Below, one piece after another: positions 33,368-35,909 of a stretch of 35,909 bases of DNA. The translations under genes were made by a program, and so were the position numbers. Below the pieces are notes generated by a model that was given only the letters and a program-made list of their open reading frames with translations, ran no database searches and was not told the origin of the DNA. Source of the DNA: Rhodoplanes serenus (GTDB lineage Bacteria; Pseudomonadota; Alphaproteobacteria; Rhizobiales; Xanthobacteraceae); the NCBI GenBank assembly GCA_945897515.1, contig CAMDFO010000044.1, positions 1 through 35,909 on the forward strand, read 5' to 3'. Numbering within the stretch: position 1 is the stretch's first letter; the number at the start of each line of letters is the position of its first letter.

Positions 33368-34402
33368 ATGCACATCATCGACTCGCATTTCCATTGGTGG
33401 CCCCGGTCGGTCTTCGACAAGCTCTGCAAGCGCGGCGACTTCCCCAAATCGCGGGTCAACCAGCGCGGCGGCTACGACTACATGCGCCGGACCGAAAGCG
33501 GCCAGCATCTCAACTCCTGGGCCGAGTGGTTCGATCTCGACAAGCAGTTCGAATACATGGACTCGCTCGGCCACCGCGTCGACGTGGTGTGCTCGATCGG
33601 GCCGTTCTCGGTTTCGTTCTCCGACATGCCGGTGGAGGAGGGGCGCGACTACGCGCTGATGTGGAACGAGGAGATGTCCGCCGCGCAGAAGAAATATCCC
33701 GGCCGGCTGTGGGCGAGCGCCGCGGTGCCGCTGCAGGACACGCGCGTCGCGATCGAGGTGGTCGACGACGCGGTCAACCGGCTCGGCCTGATGGGCGTGA
33801 ACCTGCCCGGCAGCGTCGGCGAGGACGCGCGGATCGACGCCGAGCGGCTGATGCCGTTCTACGCGCATTGCGAGAAGCTTAGGCTTCCGCTGTTCCTGCA
33901 TCCGACCGACGTGATCTTCCAGGACATGCTCGACGGCTACGACGGCGCGCTGCACCTCAGCCTCGGCCGCGTCATCGAGGTCTCGGTCGCTGCGATGCGG
34001 CTCATTCTCTCCGGCACCATGGAGCGCCATCCGGATCTGAAGATCGTGCTGTCGCACACCGGCGGCGCGCTGCCCTACCAGGCCGGCCGCATGGACAAGA
34101 ACTCCAAGGCCGCCAAGCTCCCGCGCCCGGTCACCGACTACATGAAGCGCATGTTCACCGACACGGTGTCGCCGCACGCCGAGGGCATGCAGTTCGCGGT
34201 CGACTATTTCGGCATCGACCGCGTGATGTACGGCACCGACTATCCGTGCTGGGACCCGGCGGCGTGCCTGAAGCTGCTGGAAGACGTGCGGCTCACCGAC
34301 GCCGACAAGCAGAAGCTGTTCTACGACAACGCGCGGCGCATCCTCGGATTGAAGGACCCTGTGTTGGCGCAGGTGGCGAAGCGCGAGCCCGCGCTGGTGT
34401 AG
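33368..34402 (+). CDS. Amidohydrolase-2 (ACMSD-like) family metalloenzyme
   Basis: The 344-residue protein has the amidohydrolase TIM-barrel metal motif DSHFHW (H7, H9), FLHPTD (H178), LSHTGG (H230) and GTDYPCW (D291). These residues fit a mononuclear site as in aminocarboxymuconate semialdehyde decarboxylase and related aryl-acid decarboxylases or hydrolases. Length matches the family (about 330-350). ATG 33368 starts MHIIDSHFH, directly at the first metal strand. It stands alone, flanked by REP-like elements on both sides, and diverges from the binding protein. It may decarboxylate or hydrolyse an aromatic acid. Confidence 0.88.
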   Translation: MHIIDSHFHWWPRSVFDKLCKRGDFPKSRVNQRGGYDYMRRTESGQHLNSWAEWFDLDKQFEYMDSLGHRVDVVCSIGPFSVSFSDMPVEEGRDYALMWNEEMSAAQKKYPGRLWASAAVPLQDTRVAIEVVDDAVNRLGLMGVNLPGSVGEDARIDAERLMPFYAHCEKLRLPLFLHPTDVIFQDMLDGYDGALHLSLGRVIEVSVAAMRLILSGTMERHPDLKIVLSHTGGALPYQAGRMDKNSKAAKLPRPVTDYMKRMFTDTVSPHAEGMQFAVDYFGIDRVMYGTDYPCWDPAACLKLLEDVRLTDADKQKLFYDNARRILGLKDPVLAQVAKREPALV

Positions 34403-34411
34403 CAAACTCCG

Positions 34412-34493
34412 CTGTCGTCCCCGCGTAGGCGGGACCCATCGTCCGACAAACGCCGACCGTGGCCCTGGGTCCCCGCCTTCGCGGGGACGACAG
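34412..34493. repeat. REP-like palindromic element B (possible terminator)
   Basis: CTGTCGTCCCCGCG (34412-34425) and CGCGGGGACGACAG (34480-34493) form perfect 14-base arms. An inner pair (GGCGGGACCCA / TGGGTCCCCGCC, imperfect) lies between. Translated, such elements give the VVPAKAGTQ string often seen in spurious ORFs. It lies between the convergent amidohydrolase and hypothetical genes, where it could end transcription from both sides. Confidence 0.8.
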
Positions 34494-34531
34494 TGGTGCT
34501 TGGGGCTCGCGCCGGGTACGGCATCATCTCG

Positions 34532-34954
34532 TCACAGCCGCCTGACCCGCGCCGTCGGCTCGGGCGGCGCCTCGCGAACCGGCGCAACCGGCGCGGCGTT
34601 CGCCGCGTCCATCGTCTCCATCCGCTCTTTTGTTTTCAGATAACTCTCCAGCCGCGCGAGCCCGCCGGCACGGATCGCCTCGCTCGACCGCGTGTCCTTC
34701 GACGCCAGGATCATGCCGCGCACGTATTCCTTGACGGGTTCGGGCGTCGCTCGCCATTTCGCCTGGTAGCAAGCGTGCATGTCGTCCGCGCAGCTATGCT
34801 TACGCCGGCACAGTGGCTTCTCGCAGGTCCTCCAGAACCCCATCATGTTGTTGAACCGGCGCTTCTGCGCGTCGTCCCGGCGCCACTGCCTGACGCCCGC
34901 CGCGTATTGCTCGGGCGTTTGCCAGTCGCGGCGCGTCACCTTGGTCTGAAACAT
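34532..34954 (-). CDS. Small Cys-containing hypothetical protein
   Basis: The 140-residue product is charged and not secreted. It has a motif C-x4-C-x5-C-x5-C in CEKPLCRRKHSCADDMHAC (about residues 49-67), which could bind a metal or form disulfides. A predicted helical part follows (EYVRGMILASKDTRSSEAI...LARLESYLKTKERME) and then a Pro/Ala-rich tail. ATG 34954 has GGAG 6-7 bases upstream. I do not recognise its function. Similar small proteins seem common in Bradyrhizobium-group genomes. It converges with the amidohydrolase gene. Confidence 0.6.
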   Translation of the reverse strand: MFQTKVTRRDWQTPEQYAAGVRQWRRDDAQKRRFNNMMGFWRTCEKPLCRRKHSCADDMHACYQAKWRATPEPVKEYVRGMILASKDTRSSEAIRAGGLARLESYLKTKERMETMDAANAAPVAPVREAPPEPTARVRRL

Positions 34955-35074
34955 CGTGTCTCCTGGTTGTTTGGAAATAGGCACACCGGTTCATTGCCGC
35001 GGCGCATTCGCGCCCGGCTTTTGAGGCAGTCACCCCCCAAAATTGTGAGGGGGGCGGAGCGCCGACAGACGCTT

Positions 35075-35155
35075 GGGGCTTTGCCCCGCCCGGACCGTTG
35101 CGCCGGTCCGGAACACGCTTGCGAGGCGTGTCTGAGTCCTGTTGCGCCGGGACTC
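35075..35155. other. Array of four adjacent hairpins, three with TTGCG loops
   Basis: The stems are GGGGC/GCCCC (35075-35087), CCGGACCG/CGGTCCGG (35090-35111), ACACGC/GCGTGT (35113-35131) and GAGTCC/GGACTC (35134-35155). The last three each have TTGCG in the loop, about 21-23 bases apart. This could be a structured RNA or a protein-binding array. No known RNA family is recognised. Confidence 0.45.
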
Positions 35156-35257
35156 TCGCCTCTCGGCGCTCCACCGCGGCGTTTCGTGAGGGGCTTGCGC
35201 CGTCTCACTGACCTCGGGCCGCGCTTGCGAACGAAGATCGAGCAGGACCTTCGCCGT

Positions 35258-35329
35258 CCAGCCGGCTCCCGGCACACGGATCGTAGTGTCCGTAGGGCGG
35301 GGCCCCGAGGCCTCCCGGGAGCCGGCTGG
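35258..35329. repeat. Perfect 15-base inverted repeat
   Basis: CCAGCCGGCTCCCGG at 35258-35272 and its exact complement CCGGGAGCCGGCTGG at 35315-35329 are separated by 42 bases. The spacer itself contains a GGGGCCCC palindrome. It could form a long stem in RNA or be a remnant of a mobile or recombination site. Confidence 0.6.
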
Positions 35330-35409
35330 CTAGGCCGAACCCGCGGGCGCCACATCCTGCTCCGATCAACAAGCGCCACCGGTTGACGCCCCTCATCGAA
35401 CAGGATGTA

Positions 35410-35455
35410 GGTATATTATCGGTATATTGTACTTGCCGTACCCAATGCGGTACGG
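35410..35455. promoter_or_regulatory. Direct repeats and palindrome upstream of the Ntn-hydrolase gene
   Basis: GGTATATT occurs at 35410 and again at 35421, one helical turn apart. It is followed by the perfect inverted repeat CCGTACC-CAATGC-GGTACGG (35436-35455). The AT-richer composition and position 100-145 bases before the gene suggest a promoter with an operator. No regulator can be assigned. Confidence 0.4.
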
Positions 35456-35554
35456 TCGGGCGGGGTTGATTGAATGGCCCCCCGTAGTCACCCGGTTGTC
35501 GATTGGTATCGCCTCAAGCGGCGCTGGCGTGCGGAACGCTGGAAAGGCTCTCGG

Positions 35555-35800
35555 ATGACCATCTGCATTGCCGGAGTTTGTGAATTCAACGGCAGAAAGG
35601 GCGTCATCCTTTGCGCTGATTACCAGGGAACGAGGGGCGAATATCTAAAGGCCGAGGACACCTACAAGCTTTGGCACTTTCACGGGGGCCAAGGGATTAC
35701 GTGCTTTGCTGGTGACGCGGTCGCAGGTCGGGAATTTGTGCGACGGCTGACAACGGCGACATGGCCTGCACCCGGTTTCGTTGACACCCGCCTAAGCTAA
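35555..35800 (+). pseudogene. Proteasome-like Ntn-hydrolase protein, truncated by IS
   Basis: The frame starts MTICIAGVCEFNGRKGVILC and continues ADYQGTRGEYLKAEDTYKLW, GITCFAGDAVAGREFVRRLT. The MTxCIA opening followed by a beta-rich sequence recalls proteasome-type Ntn hydrolases, where Thr2 would be the nucleophile after Met removal. Only about 70 native codons remain. From about 35762 the frame runs into IS3-element sequence and stops at 35800. A GGAAAGG site lies 7 bases before ATG 35555. Longer in-frame sequence from 35474 is unlikely to be translated. Confidence 0.55.
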
Positions 35801-35909
35801 TCCCGCCTGCCGTTCGAACTCCATCGGGCTCATATAACCGATCGTAGAGTGTCGGCGCTTGGGATTGTAGAAGCGCTCAATGTAGTCGAACACGTCAGCT
35901 CTGGCCTCG
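35762..35909 (-). mobile_element. IS3-family insertion sequence, one end (partial)
   Basis: The right edge is the end of an IS3-family element. The terminus is placed at TG 35762-35763, where TGGCCTGCACCCGGTTTCGT begins, resembling IS3-family terminal repeats. The transposase C-terminus lies just inside on the minus strand. The rest of the element lies outside the window. Confidence 0.65.
35792..35909 (-). CDS. IS3-family transposase OrfB, C-terminal fragment
   Basis: Read leftward, the last 38 codons give [32 protein letters not shown] and RQAGLA followed by TAG at 35792-35794. This is the well-known end of IS3-family integrase-type transposases (YIERFYN..RRHS.LGY.SP..FE). The DDE core lies outside the window. 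The gene points toward, and has interrupted, the Ntn-hydrolase gene. Confidence 0.85.
   Translation of the reverse strand, partial: EARADVFDYIERFYNPKRRHSTIGYMSPMEFERQAGLA

Larger units (their letters stand above)
34955..35554. other. Non-coding stretch with hairpin array and long inverted repeat
   Basis: I find no convincing gene in these 600 bases. Open frames here are Arg/Pro-rich with no start signals. The stretch holds four consecutive hairpins (35075-35155), a perfect 15-base inverted repeat (35258-35272 with 35315-35329), and an AT-richer promoter-like zone (35410-35455) before the Ntn-hydrolase gene. Confidence 0.6.

Noticed and set aside
34321..34587. 88-codon minus-strand frame containing VVPAKAGTQG
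   Set aside because: This string is the usual translation of REP-like element B, not a gene.
34936..35379. 147-codon minus-strand open frame in the non-coding stretch
   Set aside because: The translation is Arg/Pro/Ser-rich. The DNA is explained by hairpins and inverted repeats, and no start signal is seen.

Overview
The window is high-GC (roughly 60-65% by eye) and looks like the chromosome of an alphaproteobacterium in the order Hyphomicrobiales, probably Bradyrhizobium, Rhodopseudomonas or a close relative. The grounds are the many Bug/TctC-type orphan solute-binding proteins, the tandem acyl-CoA dehydrogenases, the REP-like palindromes, and IS5- and IS3-family transposase fragments of the kind common there. 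Species cannot be read from the sequence. No rRNA, tRNA, CRISPR array, phage structural gene or replication origin was seen.

Layout. (1) 1-826: the 5' end of an IS5-like transposase at the left edge, next to a 3'-truncated outer-membrane 'phenol MetA/SphA' protein gene. (2) 960-12166, minus strand: a catabolic operon of a Bug binding protein, four acyl-CoA dehydrogenases in the order large-small-small-large, an enoyl-CoA hydratase-like protein, a thiolase-like protein with a DUF35 partner, an ADP-forming acyl-CoA synthetase, and a second, frameshifted Bug gene. (3) 12447-21091, plus strand, divergent from (2): Bug protein, two-subunit aconitase X, sulfite-oxidase-fold molybdoenzyme, a four-subunit succinate-dehydrogenase-like complex and a two-subunit class I fumarase/tartrate dehydratase, followed by an alpha/beta hydrolase. 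(4) 22200-23773, minus strand: a signal-less NMT1-like protein and a MarR regulator. (5) 23917-32091, plus strand, divergent from MarR across a palindrome-rich promoter: Bug protein, FMN alpha-hydroxy-acid oxidase, a second signal-less NMT1-like protein, two metallo-beta-lactamase-fold proteins, another Bug protein and two creatinase/M24-fold proteins. (6) 32108-35909: a secreted NMT1-like binding protein, an amidohydrolase flanked by two REP-like repeats, a small Cys-containing hypothetical protein, a structured non-coding stretch, and an Ntn-hydrolase gene cut by an IS3-family element at the right edge.

How it may work together (inference). The window reads as a cluster for uptake and breakdown of organic acids. 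Operon (2) can activate an acid to its CoA thioester, dehydrogenate it twice with heteromeric ACADs, hydrate it and cleave it. It has no 3-hydroxyacyl-CoA dehydrogenase, so cleavage may be retro-aldol, as in steroid side-chain degradation. Operon (3) has a membrane dehydrogenase, a fumarase-like hydratase and an aconitase X, which would suit an oxidation-hydration-dehydration route for an unusual di- or tricarboxylate. Its flavoprotein has Cys where SdhA normally has the FAD-linking His. Operon (5) combines an oxidase with three proteins that keep known hydrolase folds but have lost most expected catalytic or metal residues. This last group and operon (3) are the best candidates for undescribed biochemistry. 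None of the eight solute-binding proteins has its membrane transporter in the window.
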